Shown here: piece by piece, positions 17,484-26,690 of the stretch | Position numbering within the stretch: position 1 is the first letter of the stretch | Layout: every line of letters begins with the position of its first letter | Assembly (NCBI RefSeq): GCF_000165485.1 | Contig: NC_014623.1 | Span: 9,442,893 to 9,506,892 of the forward strand | Source of the DNA: Stigmatella aurantiaca DW4/3-1 | Lineage (GTDB): Bacteria; Myxococcota; Myxococcia; Myxococcales; Myxococcaceae | Length of the DNA stretch: 64,000 nucleotides | Direction of reading: 5' to 3' | The notes under the pieces: generated by a model | The model's database searches: none | Told to the model about the DNA's origin: nothing | What the model saw: only the letters and a program-made list of their open reading frames with translations | Translations under genes and position numbers: made by a program

Positions 17484-19169
17484 ATGCCGCTCCACGCCGC
17501 AGGTGCGCTCGCTGTCGCAGCGCTTACCCTTTCCCCCTCCCCCTCCCCCACGAGTTCCCCTGGGGATGCCGTCCTCCCCGCCTCGCGTCCTGGCACCGAG
17601 GCACCCTCCCGCCCCTCCCTCATCCTGGCGCGGGTGTTCTTCAAGGACAGGGCAGATCTCAATCGGCTCGCCGAGACGTTGGACCTCAGCGCGGCGGTGG
17701 ACCGCGAGAAGCGGAGCGTGGAGGCGGTGCTCTCGCCCGAGGAGTACGACGCGCTGGTGAAGGAGGGACGGCGGGTGGAGCTGCTCGAGGAGCAGACCCG
17801 GCTCATGAACGCGCCGCGCGATGGAATGAGGATCCTGGCCGGCATCCCTGGCTACACCTGCTACCGCACGGTGGACGAGACCTACGCCGCCATGGCGCGG
17901 TTGGCCACCACCTCCCCGAACCTCGCCTCGTGGAACGACATCGGCGACAGCTGGGACAAGGTGACGGCCGGGGGCAAACCCGGGGATGACCTGCGGGTGC
18001 TGGTGCTGACGAACAAGTCCCGCTCGGGCACCAAACCGCGGTTCTTCCTGATGGGCGGCATCCACGCCCGCGAGTACACGACGGCGGAGGTGGCCGCGCG
18101 CTTCGCGGAGCAGTTGGTGAGCCGCTACGGTACGGACGCTGACGCCACCTGGCTGCTCGACTATTACGAGCTCCACGTGGTGGTGCAGTCCAACCCAGAC
18201 GGCCGCCGCATCGCGGAGACGGGGCTGTCCAAGCGCAAGAACACCAACACCAGCCTGGGCTCCTGCTCCACGACGACGTACGGGGTGGACCTCAACCGCA
18301 ACAGCAGCTTCGATTGGGGCGGGCCGGGCGCGAGCACCAGCGCATGCAGCGAGACCTACCGCGGGCGCGCGGCGGCCTCTGAGCCGGAGACCCAGGCGTT
18401 GGAGAACTACATCCGTTCCATCTTCCCGGACCAGCGCGGGCCCTCCCTCACGGACCCCGCCCCCGCGGATGCGACGGGCCTGATGGTCTCCCTCCACAGC
18501 TACGGTGGCTACGTGCTCTACCCGTGGGGGATTGGCACTGCGTCCTCGCCGAACGCCACGCAGTTGCGCACGCTGGGGCGCAAGTTCAACTACTTCAATG
18601 GCTACGAGGCTTGCCAGTCGAGCTTGTGCCTCTACGACGCCGCCGGCGCCACGGATGACTTCACCTACGGCACCCTTGGCGTGGCGGCGTACACCTTCGA
18701 AATGGGTGGCGCCTTCTTCGAGAGTTGCACCACTTTCGAGAACACCATCTACCCGAAGAACCTGTCGGCCCTCTATTACGCCTTCAAGGCGGCGCGGCGG
18801 CCGTACCAGACTCCGGCGGGCCCGGACTCCGTCAGCCTGACGCTGTCGGCCAGCACCGTCACGGCCGGCACCTCGGTGACCCTCACCGCCCAGGCCAATG
18901 ACACCCGTTACGGCACCAACGGGGGCACCGAGGCCTCGCAGGCGATCGCCGCTGCGCGCTTCTCCATCGACAACCCGTCGTGGGTGTCGGGGACGCCGAC
19001 GTACGCAATGAGCCCGGTGGATGGCAGCTTCAGCAGCTCCATCGAGTCCGTCAGGGGCACGGTTTTCACCTCAGGGCTGGCGCCGGGCCGGCACACCCTC
19101 TTCGTCGAGAGCCAGGACATTAACGGCAACTGGGGCGCACCCACCGCCATCTTCTTGAACGTGCAGTAA
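17484..19169 (+). CDS. Secreted M14 zinc carboxypeptidase
   Basis: The 561-residue protein has an N-terminal hydrophobic signal, a propeptide-like region to about residue 118, and an M14 catalytic domain to about 440. Visible catalytic features are the zinc ligands GGIHAREY (H194, E197) and LHSYGGY (H338), the substrate-binding Arg in DLNRNSSFDWGG (R272), and the general base in YTFEMGG (E406). A C-terminal Ig-like domain of about 100 residues follows. M14 enzymes remove C-terminal residues from peptides, and secretion fits a predatory or scavenging lifestyle. AGAGGA precedes the ATG at 17484. Confidence 0.9.
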   Translation: MPLHAAGALAVAALTLSPSPSPTSSPGDAVLPASRPGTEAPSRPSLILARVFFKDRADLNRLAETLDLSAAVDREKRSVEAVLSPEEYDALVKEGRRVELLEEQTRLMNAPRDGMRILAGIPGYTCYRTVDETYAAMARLATTSPNLASWNDIGDSWDKVTAGGKPGDDLRVLVLTNKSRSGTKPRFFLMGGIHAREYTTAEVAARFAEQLVSRYGTDADATWLLDYYELHVVVQSNPDGRRIAETGLSKRKNTNTSLGSCSTTTYGVDLNRNSSFDWGGPGASTSACSETYRGRAAASEPETQALENYIRSIFPDQRGPSLTDPAPADATGLMVSLHSYGGYVLYPWGIGTASSPNATQLRTLGRKFNYFNGYEACQSSLCLYDAAGATDDFTYGTLGVAAYTFEMGGAFFESCTTFENTIYPKNLSALYYAFKAARRPYQTPAGPDSVSLTLSASTVTAGTSVTLTAQANDTRYGTNGGTEASQAIAAARFSIDNPSWVSGTPTYAMSPVDGSFSSSIESVRGTVFTSGLAPGRHTLFVESQDINGNWGAPTAIFLNVQ

Positions 19170-19338
19170 GCCGCAGCCGGGCTCAGGGGCCCATGCGTAA
19201 GCCAACCGGCAATCCGCATGGGTCCGCATCGCCGACGCGTAGAACACCACGGGGGCTGTCACGGCGATGACCTCCTCCAGGGTTCACCCTGGGGCACATG
19301 GCTTCGCTGTATCGGCCCGCGAGTGACCCCGTCGCCGG

Positions 19339-19524
19339 TCAAACTTCATCGTCGGGCAAAAGCGTGCGGAGCAACTCATCGTCGGGGCCGAGTGGGCGCA
19401 AGCCAAGCGACGGTGGAGTGGCGCGCAGCGCTGCTCTCGCTTGTTTGACTCGCTCTTTATAAGTATCAATTGATTGGTGGTGCGCTTGCTCCAACTTGAG
19501 CCGCTGCCTCCAGCAACAGTCATT
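19339..19524 (-). pseudogene. C-terminal fragment of an unrecognised gene
   Basis: The minus-strand frame reads CCWRQRLKLEQAHHQSIDTY, KERVKQARAALRA and then LLRTLLPDDEV before the TGA. It looks like a true protein C-terminus and uses AT-ending codons (AAT, TAT, AAA, CAA) unlike its surroundings. Its 5' part is replaced by repeat copy C, so it was probably truncated by that element. Confidence 0.4.
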
Positions 19525-19710
19525 GTCAAAGCCCCAGGAGCCCGCCTTGCCCTGAGTAGACGGCGGGCAGGGCGGGCGTGTGCCCCTCGCCGACTGCACG
19601 GCCTCTCCACCCGCCCGGCGCATGGCCCTGGGACACCGTCAGCCACCCGCCGCTGCCGCTCCATTCCCTTCCTTCTCACGCATCAGTGCCTCTGTCCCTC
19701 ATATGCGTCG
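19512..19710 (+). repeat. Dispersed repeat copy C (IS91-like 3'-end relic)
   Basis: This is the longest copy. It has the hairpin at 19541-19576 (CCCGCCTTGCCC / GGGCAGGGCGGG), then a segment with CACGGCCTCTCCAC shared with copy D, then the GTCAGCCACC to CACGCATCAGTGCCTCTGTCC core shared with A and B. The bases left of the hairpin also match copy B back to CAGCA. Confidence 0.6.
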
Positions 19711-19935
19711 CGAAGAAGGCCGGCCACCAAGAAACCCATACAGCCAGTTCACCCCCCCGCGGCATGTGCCCAATCTCATACACATTCCTATTTCGAGCAC
19801 AGGGCGGATTTCATCAACCACGACTAGCCCGACACAAATCCATTTCCGCCGCTGCGCGGAACTCATGGAATCCGTCGCACACCATACCGCTCCACCTGCG
19901 TGCGGGAATGCCTTGCTCTCACCTGAGTGAAGCCA

Positions 19936-19995
19936 TTCACAGGTCCCGGCACCTCCTGTGAAGGCATTCACAGGTTCCAGCACCTCCGCTGTGAA
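19936..19995. promoter_or_regulatory. Two tandem TTCACAG...CTGTGAA palindromes
   Basis: TTCACAGG and CCTGTGAA bracket an 11-base spacer at 19936-19962. A second pair (TTCACAG / CTGTGAA) lies at 19967-19995, and another TTTTCACA half-site follows near 19997. The two spacers are also alike (GCACCTCC shared). Dyads in tandem look like repressor or activator sites. The next gene downstream is the first kelch lipoprotein, 270 bases away. Confidence 0.45.
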
Positions 19996-20264
19996 ACTTT
20001 TCACATGATCAAAGTGATCTGTACACAGCGATTTATTCATGCAACTGTTTGCATCAGCTCCCTGGGGGGGCAGCGCCATCTCGTGGCAGACCCTGACGAT
20101 TCCGCATCGCACCTGAGCGGGACGTGTCGCAACGGACACTTGCCGGATTCCATCTGACGCCAGAGACCGCTTCTTTTGAGCCCATTCCATGGGGGGACAG
20201 GTCCGTTCCTACCCATCTGAAACCGGGCTTTTCCCGTAAACGCATACACACCCGGAACCTCCTG

Positions 20265-22604
20265 ATGAGAACTTCCTTTACTCCCCTGCTGCTCACAATG
20301 AGTCTGGCGCTCTTGGCAAGTTGTTCGCCTTCTTCGTCTTCTCACAAGACCGGCTCGGCGCGATTCATCGTCTCCACGCGCCAAGCCCTCACCACCGCCA
20401 TCTCCCGCATCACCGTCACCACCAGCGCCGCGGACATGCCCTCCGCCACCGTGGATCTGGTGCTCACCAGCGAGGGATGGGGTGGCACCCTCGGAAACAT
20501 CCCCGTTGGCGCGGAGCGCACCTTCCAGGCCCAGGCCTTTGATTCAGCGGGAACCCTGCGCTTCGAGGGCACGGCCTCCGGCGTCTGGATCTGGGAGAAC
20601 GCGGCCGTGCTGGTGGCCATCAGCGTGGTGGAGGTCAACGCACCGCCTCCGTTCAGCAATGAGGCACCGTTCATAGACTCGTTGGTGGCGTCCTCCCTCA
20701 CGGTGGCCACGGGTGGCACCCTCCTGCTGGAGGCCACGGCGCATGACCCCAACCCGGGCGACAGCCTCTCGTACCAATGGTCCTCAGCGGATGGGAGTTT
20801 CTCTTCCCTCCACACGAGCGCCACGCAATGGGTGGCACCGTCCTCCGATGGCGCCCATGGGCTCAAGCTGACGGTGACGGACTCGAAAGGCCTCTCCTCG
20901 AACCTCTCGCTGGTGGTCACGGTGCAGGGCGAAAGCCGGGGGGAGGTCCGGCCTTCCCTCTCCTTCAACAGTTGGCCGGTGGTGAGCGCCATGACGGCCA
21001 CGCCCTCGCCCCTGAAGGTGGGGCAGACGGCGAGTGTCTCCGCCTCGACCTCGGACGCGGACGGGGACACGCTCTCCTATGCCTGGAGCGCCACGTGCGA
21101 GGGCTCGTGGGACAACGCCGCTTCGAGAACAGCCCAGTTCACGCCCACGGAACAGCCCGGCGGCGCCTGCAACAACTGCAACCTCATCGTCGAGGTCTCG
21201 GACGGCCAGGGCGGGCAGACGGCGGGCATCGTGGCGCTGTGCATCGGCGGCACGGCTCCGACCATCCCTCCCTCTGCGCCCTACATCGCCCGCGCCTTCA
21301 GTTCCTCGGACACCGCCACCGCCCATCAGGTGCTCACCTACGAAGTGGCGGCCAAGGATCCGCAGGGCGCCCCGCTCAGCTTCTCCTGGGCCGCCAATGC
21401 GGGCACCCTGGGCGTGGCCACCGAGGGCGGCTCCAACAGCCGCATCACCTGGACAGCACCTGCCTGCGTCGACGAGAACCTGACGCTCACCATCACCGCC
21501 ACCGTCACCAACCCCTTCAACCTGTCGAACACGCGAAGCTTTGGGGTGTCCGGGGTGCCCGCCTGCTCGCATGCGTGGACCTCGACGGGCGCCCTGTCCA
21601 CGCCTCGCCAGCACGCCACGGCCACGCTGCTGCCCGACGGAAAGGTGCTCATCGCGGGCGGGGACAGTGGCACCTACCCCGTCAGCCACCTCGCAACGGC
21701 AGAGCGGTATGATCCCGCCACGGGCACCTGGAGCCCGGCGGGCGCCCTGTCCACGCCTCGCCAGCACGCCACGGCCACGCTGCTGCCCAACGGAAAGGTG
21801 CTCGTCGCGGGCGGCCAAGGAAGCTCTCCCATCGCTCTGGCCACAGCGGAGCTGTATGACCCGGCCACGGACACCTGGAGTGCGACCGGCGCCATGGCCT
21901 CCACCCGCTATCGTCACATGGCGGTGCTGCTGCCCAATGGCCAAGTGCTCGTCGCGGGCGGCTATGACTATTATTCTGGCGCCCTGGCGGTGGCGGAGTT
22001 GTACGACCCCGCCACGGGGACCTGGAGCCAAACAGGCTCCATGGCGGCATCTCGCCCGTACGCCACGGCCACGCTGCTGCCCAACGGAAAGGTGCTCGTC
22101 GCGGGTGGCTATGGTTATTACGCAGCCCTGGCGGCGGCGGAGCTGTATGACCCCACCACGGGGACCTGGAGCCAAACAGGCTCCATGGCCACGGTCCGCT
22201 ATTCTCACACGGCGACACTGCTGTCCAATGGCCAGGTGCTCGTCGCGGGCGGCTATGATGACTCTTCCGGCGCCTTGGCGGTGGCGGAACTGTATGACCC
22301 AGCCTCGGGAACCTGGAGCGCGACGAGCCCCATGACGTTCCCCCGCTACCACCACTCGGCGACGCTGTTGCCCAGCGGCAAAGTGCTCGTCGTCGGGGGA
22401 AGCGCAGGAGGCGGGAGCGGCCTCGAGCTCAACAAGACACTGCTGTATGAGCCGGGCTCAGGTACCTGGAGCCGCCATGGCTCCCTGGGAACATCCCGAT
22501 ACTTCCATAGCACGGTGTTGCTGGCGAACGGTCAAGTGCTCGCCGCCGGGGGCTACGGCTACTGGGACGGCACCCTCGCGACGGCTGAACGCTATACGCC
22601 CTGA
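20265..22604 (+). CDS. Kelch-repeat lipoprotein, copy 1
   Basis: From the ATG at 20265 the protein (779 residues) begins with a lipoprotein signal ending LALLASC. Residues about 25-440 form Ig/PKD-like beta domains with a Cys-containing 'CNNCNL' loop. The C-terminal 340 residues contain about seven kelch motifs of the form 'ATATLLPNGKVLVAGGY...LATAELYDPATGTW', enough for a closed propeller. It is likely a surface lipoprotein that binds a protein or polysaccharide, with ligand unknown. It is followed 52 bases later by a paralogue of the same architecture. In-frame sequence back to 20124 lacks a signal and is not used. Confidence 0.8.
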   Translation: MRTSFTPLLLTMSLALLASCSPSSSSHKTGSARFIVSTRQALTTAISRITVTTSAADMPSATVDLVLTSEGWGGTLGNIPVGAERTFQAQAFDSAGTLRFEGTASGVWIWENAAVLVAISVVEVNAPPPFSNEAPFIDSLVASSLTVATGGTLLLEATAHDPNPGDSLSYQWSSADGSFSSLHTSATQWVAPSSDGAHGLKLTVTDSKGLSSNLSLVVTVQGESRGEVRPSLSFNSWPVVSAMTATPSPLKVGQTASVSASTSDADGDTLSYAWSATCEGSWDNAASRTAQFTPTEQPGGACNNCNLIVEVSDGQGGQTAGIVALCIGGTAPTIPPSAPYIARAFSSSDTATAHQVLTYEVAAKDPQGAPLSFSWAANAGTLGVATEGGSNSRITWTAPACVDENLTLTITATVTNPFNLSNTRSFGVSGVPACSHAWTSTGALSTPRQHATATLLPDGKVLIAGGDSGTYPVSHLATAERYDPATGTWSPAGALSTPRQHATATLLPNGKVLVAGGQGSSPIALATAELYDPATDTWSATGAMASTRYRHMAVLLPNGQVLVAGGYDYYSGALAVAELYDPATGTWSQTGSMAASRPYATATLLPNGKVLVAGGYGYYAALAAAELYDPTTGTWSQTGSMATVRYSHTATLLSNGQVLVAGGYDDSSGALAVAELYDPASGTWSATSPMTFPRYHHSATLLPSGKVLVVGGSAGGGSGLELNKTLLYEPGSGTWSRHGSLGTSRYFHSTVLLANGQVLAAGGYGYWDGTLATAERYTP

Positions 22605-22656
22605 GCCTTGTGACTCATTGGGCTCCATCCAACACATCCATTCCTGGAACTCTCCT

Positions 22657-24984
22657 ATGCGAAATGTATCGACTCGCCTCCTCCTGGCGCTGGGTCTGGC
22701 ACTGCTTGCGGGCTGCTCTCCCACGCCTTCCACCTCCGGCTCAGCCCGCCTCGCGGTCTCCACGCGCAAGGCCGTCACCTCCGTCCCCTCGGGCATCTCC
22801 CGCGTCACCGTGACCTCGAGTGCCGAGGACATGTCCCCTCTCCCGGTGGAGCTGAAGCTCGCCAACGGGGTCTGGGGGGGCATCATCGGCGACATTCCCG
22901 CGGGTTCGGACCGGACCTTCCAGGCGCAGGCCTTTGATTCCTGGGGCAACCTGCGCTTCGAGGGCACTGCCTCCGGCATCACCATCGGGGCGGGGCAGTC
23001 CTCGCTGGTGGCCATCACCCTGCAGGAGGTCAACGCACCGCCCCCCTACATCAACGAATCCCCCCTCATCGACTCGCTGGTGGTCTCCTCCAGCACCGTG
23101 CTCGCGGGCGACACCCTCCTCCTGGAGGCCACGGCGCACGATCCCAACGAGAGCGACAGCTTCTGGTACTCCTGGTCCGCGACCGGTGGCTACTTCTTCT
23201 CGGACTACAACCACACCACGGCGTGGCAAGCGCCGTCGTCCTCTGGCGTGTACAGGCTCACGCTCACGGTGACGGATTCCGCGGGCACCTCCTCGAGCAT
23301 CTCGCTGGAGGTCGTCGTGCACGGGGGAGCCGAGGGAAGCGCGGAGATCACCATCTCCTTCAACGGCTCACCGGGCGTGAGCAGCGTGAGGGCCTCACGC
23401 TCTCCGTTGGAGGTGGGTCAGACGACGACGGTCTCAGCGGCAGCCTCGGACCTGGACGGGGACACGCTCTCCTATGCCTGGAGCGCCAACTGTGAGGGCT
23501 CCTGGGAGGACGCCTCTTCAAGCACGGCCCAGTTCACACCCACGGCGCTGCCCCCAGGGGTCTGCAACAACTGCCACCTCACGGTCACGGTGTCGGACGA
23601 CAAGGGGGGGCAGACCACCGGCACCGTGGCCCTGTGCGTCAACACCCCCTCGACGGGCTCCCACTCCCCTCCCAGCATCGCCCGCTCCTACCGCTCCTCG
23701 GACACGGCCTCCGCCAACCAGGTGCTCACCTATGCGGTGGTGGCCAGCGATCCGGAGGGCTCTGCACTCAGCTTCTCCTGGACCGCGAACAGCGGCACGC
23801 TGGGCACCGCTGCCAGCGGCCCCTTCAACAGCAGCATCACCTGGAAGGCCCCTCTCTGTGCGGGGGTTGGGGTGAGCCCGGCCATCACCGCCACCGTCAT
23901 CAACGCCTTCGGCATGACGGCCACGCGGAGCTTCCCAATCACCGGGCTGCCCACCTGCGCCCCGGGGACCTGGGCCTCAACGGGTGCTCTGTCCACGGCT
24001 CGCCAGTACGCCACGGCCACGCTGCTGCCCAACGGAAAGGTGCTCGTCGCGGGCGGATACCACTCCACCTATTCCTATACCTACCTGGCGACGGCGGAGC
24101 TGTATGACCCGGCCACGGGCACTTGGAGCCCGGCCGGCGCCATGGCCTCCCCCCGCTACCAGCACACGGCGACGCTGCTGCCCAATGGGAAGGTGCTCGT
24201 CGTGGGCGGCTATGCGGGGTCCTCGGGCGCTCTGGCGACGGCGGAACTGTATGACCCAGCCACGGGCACCTGGAGCCAGACCAGCACCATGGCCTCCACC
24301 CGCTACAACCATCTGGCCACACTGCTGGCCCATGGCAAGGTGCTCATCGCGGGCGGCAATGGGGGTTCCTCGGGCACTCTGACAAAGGCGGAGCTGTATG
24401 ACCCGGCCACGGGCACCTGGAGCCCGACGGGTTCCATGACCACGTCCCGCCAATACGCCACAGCGACGCTGCTGCCCGACGGCAAAGTGCTCGTCGCGGG
24501 CGGCTCGGGTTATTACTCCGGCCTGACGGCAGCAGAGCTGTATGACCCCGCGACGGGGACATGGAGAGCGGCCCGCTCCATGGTCTCGCCGCGCTACAAC
24601 CATTCGGCGACGCTGCTGCCCAATGGAAAGGTGCTCGTCGCGGGGGGATACAACTACGACCCCATGGCGACGGCGGAGGTGTACGATCCTTCCACGGACA
24701 AGTGGAGCACGACCGGCTCCATGATCTCGCCGCGCTCTTCTCAAACGGCGACGCTGCTGCCCAGCGGCAAGGTGCTCGCCGTGGGGGGAGCCAGCTACTA
24801 TGCCAACCAGACGACGGCGGAAGTCTATGATCCGTCGACGAGCACCTGGAGCATCGCCGTGCCCATGACCGTGCCTCGCTCCTCGCACACGGCAACGCTG
24901 CTCTCCAACGGCGATGTCCTCATCGCGGGAGGCTACAGCTACTGGGACGGCACCCTCAAAGCGGCGGAGCTGTTCAAGCCTTGA
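22657..24984 (+). CDS. Kelch-repeat lipoprotein, copy 2
   Basis: This 775-residue paralogue of the preceding gene starts at the ATG 22657 with lipobox LALLAGC. The order is the same: a short 'STRKAVTSVPSGISRVTVT' N-terminal domain, Ig/PKD-like domains with the 'CNNCHL' loop, and a C-terminal set of about seven kelch blades. The two proteins are clearly homologous along their whole length but differ at many positions, so the duplication is not recent. Co-orientation and the 52-base gap suggest one transcript ending at the strong hairpin at 25018-25047. Confidence 0.8.
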   Translation: MRNVSTRLLLALGLALLAGCSPTPSTSGSARLAVSTRKAVTSVPSGISRVTVTSSAEDMSPLPVELKLANGVWGGIIGDIPAGSDRTFQAQAFDSWGNLRFEGTASGITIGAGQSSLVAITLQEVNAPPPYINESPLIDSLVVSSSTVLAGDTLLLEATAHDPNESDSFWYSWSATGGYFFSDYNHTTAWQAPSSSGVYRLTLTVTDSAGTSSSISLEVVVHGGAEGSAEITISFNGSPGVSSVRASRSPLEVGQTTTVSAAASDLDGDTLSYAWSANCEGSWEDASSSTAQFTPTALPPGVCNNCHLTVTVSDDKGGQTTGTVALCVNTPSTGSHSPPSIARSYRSSDTASANQVLTYAVVASDPEGSALSFSWTANSGTLGTAASGPFNSSITWKAPLCAGVGVSPAITATVINAFGMTATRSFPITGLPTCAPGTWASTGALSTARQYATATLLPNGKVLVAGGYHSTYSYTYLATAELYDPATGTWSPAGAMASPRYQHTATLLPNGKVLVVGGYAGSSGALATAELYDPATGTWSQTSTMASTRYNHLATLLAHGKVLIAGGNGGSSGTLTKAELYDPATGTWSPTGSMTTSRQYATATLLPDGKVLVAGGSGYYSGLTAAELYDPATGTWRAARSMVSPRYNHSATLLPNGKVLVAGGYNYDPMATAEVYDPSTDKWSTTGSMISPRSSQTATLLPSGKVLAVGGASYYANQTTAEVYDPSTSTWSIAVPMTVPRSSHTATLLSNGDVLIAGGYSYWDGTLKAAELFKP

Positions 24985-25017
24985 GCCCCGAGGTTCACGC
25001 CAGTCCATGACAGACCC

Positions 25018-25047
25018 GCGGCGGGGCTCGCAGCACGGCCCCGCCGC
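25018..25047 (+). terminator. GC-rich hairpin after the kelch genes
   Basis: GCGGCGGGGC and GCCCCGCCGC form a perfect ten-base stem with a ten-base loop, 34 bases past the kelch-2 stop. There is no T-run, as is common for hairpin ends in very GC-rich genomes. Confidence 0.55.
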
Positions 25048-25318
25048 CCCCGCCGGATGGTCAAGGTTCATCGAGGAGCCGGATCGCGGGCCCGCGCGGA
25101 GTGGGCCCGGTTGGGTGTCGGCGAGCTCCAGTACGAGGTCGTCTCTGGCAATCCTCGGACCTGAGGCTCAACGGATGCCCCCTGGTGACTGCGCTCATCA
25201 CTGGTGACTCGGCGCTCCCCTCCTCCCAGGTGAGCCGCGTCACCACCCTGTGCGCCCAACGCCTCCCCCCATCGAGTAACTCCTTGAGAAGACAGCCTCT
25301 TGCCAGGCCACAGGGCCT

Positions 25319-25334
25319 GGCACGCACGCTGCAA
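25319..25334 (+). promoter_or_regulatory. Sigma-54-type (-24/-12) promoter
   Basis: TGGCACG-N4-CTGCA differs from the consensus TGGCACG-N4-TTGCA at one position and keeps the essential GG and GC. Transcription would begin about 50 bases before the ATG at 25395. An inverted repeat GCCAGGCC-N4-GGCCTGGC overlaps its upstream edge. Confidence 0.6.
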
Positions 25335-25394
25335 TGAAGCCTTCCCGTCAAAGCTTCTTCCTCCTCTCAATCTCTCATCCTTCCGGAGCGCGTC

Positions 25395-26291
25395 ATGGGC
25401 ATCAAACTCGGTGGTGTTGGCAACCTCTTCAAGGGCGGCGGCAAGATTCCGGACTTCAAGCCCAGCGCTCCCAAGCCGGACCTGAAGCCCAGCGCTCCCA
25501 AGCCGGACGCGAAGCCCCAGTTCACCCCACGCCCCGACATCAACGGCAAGCCTCAGCTCCCCAAGCCGGACGCGAAGCCTCAGTTCAGCCCCCGCCCTGA
25601 TATCAACGGCAACCTCCCCGACACGCGGCCGAACCTGAACCGCCCGAACTTCAACGGGCTGGACAACTTCAAGCCCAACGGGCTGAACAACCTCAAGCCC
25701 AACGGGCTGGGCAACGGCCTGGGCGCCGCGGGCGATGTGTTCGGCGGGCTTGCCCAGGGTGCCGCAGGTCTGGCCGGAGCCGGGCTCGATGCCGCCTCCA
25801 CGCTCGGCATGATGGGTCCGGGGCCCGTGATGGACCCGTACGCGGCCGGTGGCCTGCCCCCGGAGCTCGGCATGATGGGTCCGGGGCCCGTGATGGACCC
25901 GTATGCGGCCGGTGGCCTGCCCCCAGAGCTCGGCATGATGGGTCCGGGGCCCGTGATGGACCCGTACGCGGCCGGTGGCCTGCCTCCGGAGCTCGGCATG
26001 ATGGGTCCGGGGCCCGTGATGGACCCGTACGCGGCCGGTGGCCTGCCTCCGGCTGAGGCCATGGCCCCCACCGCTGGCGGCTTCGGAGGCCCCGCCGTGG
26101 ACGGCAGCGGCCAGTCCGGCTCGGGCCTGAGCGCCCTGCTGGACACAGTGGCCAACGCCGTCTCCACCGTGACCCAGGTGGCCGAGGCCGTGACGAGCCT
26201 CGTGGACCAAGCCAGCGGCGCGAACGCCCTGCCCACGCTGGCCAAGACCGTCGCAGAGGCCGTGAAGACCCCGCAGACCCTGGAGTTCTGA
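25395..26291 (+). CDS. Pro/Gly-rich repeat protein, function unknown
   Basis: The 298-residue protein is not recognised. Three parts are visible. Residues 1-105 are Pro/Lys/Asn-rich with repeated 'APKPDLKP' and 'PRPDINGK' units. Residues 137-219 contain four tandem copies of a 21-residue unit (LGMMGPGPVMDPYAAGGLPPE). Residues about 230-298 are an amphipathic Ala/Val-rich helix region (LLDTVANAVSTVTQVAEAVTSLV) that could oligomerise. There is no signal peptide. The sigma-54-type promoter upstream suggests induction by an enhancer-binding activator, perhaps during development or starvation. A structural or secreted adhesive role is possible but unproven. Confidence 0.75.
   Translation: MGIKLGGVGNLFKGGGKIPDFKPSAPKPDLKPSAPKPDAKPQFTPRPDINGKPQLPKPDAKPQFSPRPDINGNLPDTRPNLNRPNFNGLDNFKPNGLNNLKPNGLGNGLGAAGDVFGGLAQGAAGLAGAGLDAASTLGMMGPGPVMDPYAAGGLPPELGMMGPGPVMDPYAAGGLPPELGMMGPGPVMDPYAAGGLPPELGMMGPGPVMDPYAAGGLPPAEAMAPTAGGFGGPAVDGSGQSGSGLSALLDTVANAVSTVTQVAEAVTSLVDQASGANALPTLAKTVAEAVKTPQTLEF
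25803..26054 (+). repeat. Four tandem 63-bp coding repeats
   Basis: Four units in frame encode the same 21 residues and differ only at silent positions (for example GTACGCGG versus GTATGCGG). The last unit diverges at its final two codons. Such identity suggests recent expansion or ongoing homogenisation, so copy number may vary between strains. Confidence 0.9.
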
Positions 26292-26392
26292 CAAGCAGGG
26301 CTCCTCTTGCGAGCCTCTTGAGGTGTGGATGGAGGGGGAAGGTGATCCGGGCCCTCTGACCACACCGTGGAGCAATGCCCAGACGGAGGCGC

Positions 26393-26690
26393 TCAGGCGG
26401 CCTGGACCCCGTTGAGCGCAGAGCCGACCCGGAACCACTCCAGCTGGGGCGCGCTGTCGCTGTGCTCCAACTGGAGCGTCTCCTGCGTGCCGTCGCCGTG
26501 CACCACCTGGCACTCCCGTGGAAATCCTCACCCTCCCACGCAAGCCGGGGTTGCAGGGCCTGGAGCCGCTCGCTGCCAGGGGAGATTTCGAGCCAGATCC
26601 CGCTGCCGTCCTCGGGCGGAGTCACCAGGAAAGCGCCCGCGCGCTCGAAAGGATGAACCGGCACCTCGGGCGCGTTGCCGGAGAGACAAC
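26393..26690 (-). pseudogene. Broken gene, C-terminal part with frameshift
   Basis: Two minus-strand frames join into one plausible protein: 'CLSGNAPEVPVHPFERAG', then 'IWLEISPGSERLQALQPRLA', and, after a shift near 26508-26520, 'QVVHGDGTQETLQLEHSD' to 'LEWFRVGSALNGVQAA' and a stop. The 5' end vanishes exactly at repeat copy D. The family is not recognised. Confidence 0.45.

Larger units (their letters stand above)
19170..20264. other. Gene-poor region with relics and operator-like palindromes
   Basis: About 1.1 kb lies between the carboxypeptidase and the first kelch gene. It contains a truncated minus-strand gene end (19339-19524), repeat copy C (19512-19710) and a cluster of TTCACAG palindromes (19936-19995). 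No intact gene is seen. Confidence 0.5.
24985..25394. other. Intergenic region with terminator and sigma-54-type promoter
   Basis: This 410-base gap carries a GC-rich hairpin at its left end and a -24/-12 promoter near its right end, each listed separately. I see no gene in between. Confidence 0.5.

Noticed and set aside
25803-26054. CRISPR-like array
   Set aside because: The 63-bp units are contiguous, in frame and without spacers. They are coding repeats.
26393-26530. Aconitase C-terminus from the tail LEWFRVGSALN
   Set aside because: The ending recalls mitochondrial-type aconitases, but the residues before it do not fit the aconitase swivel domain, so no family is assigned.
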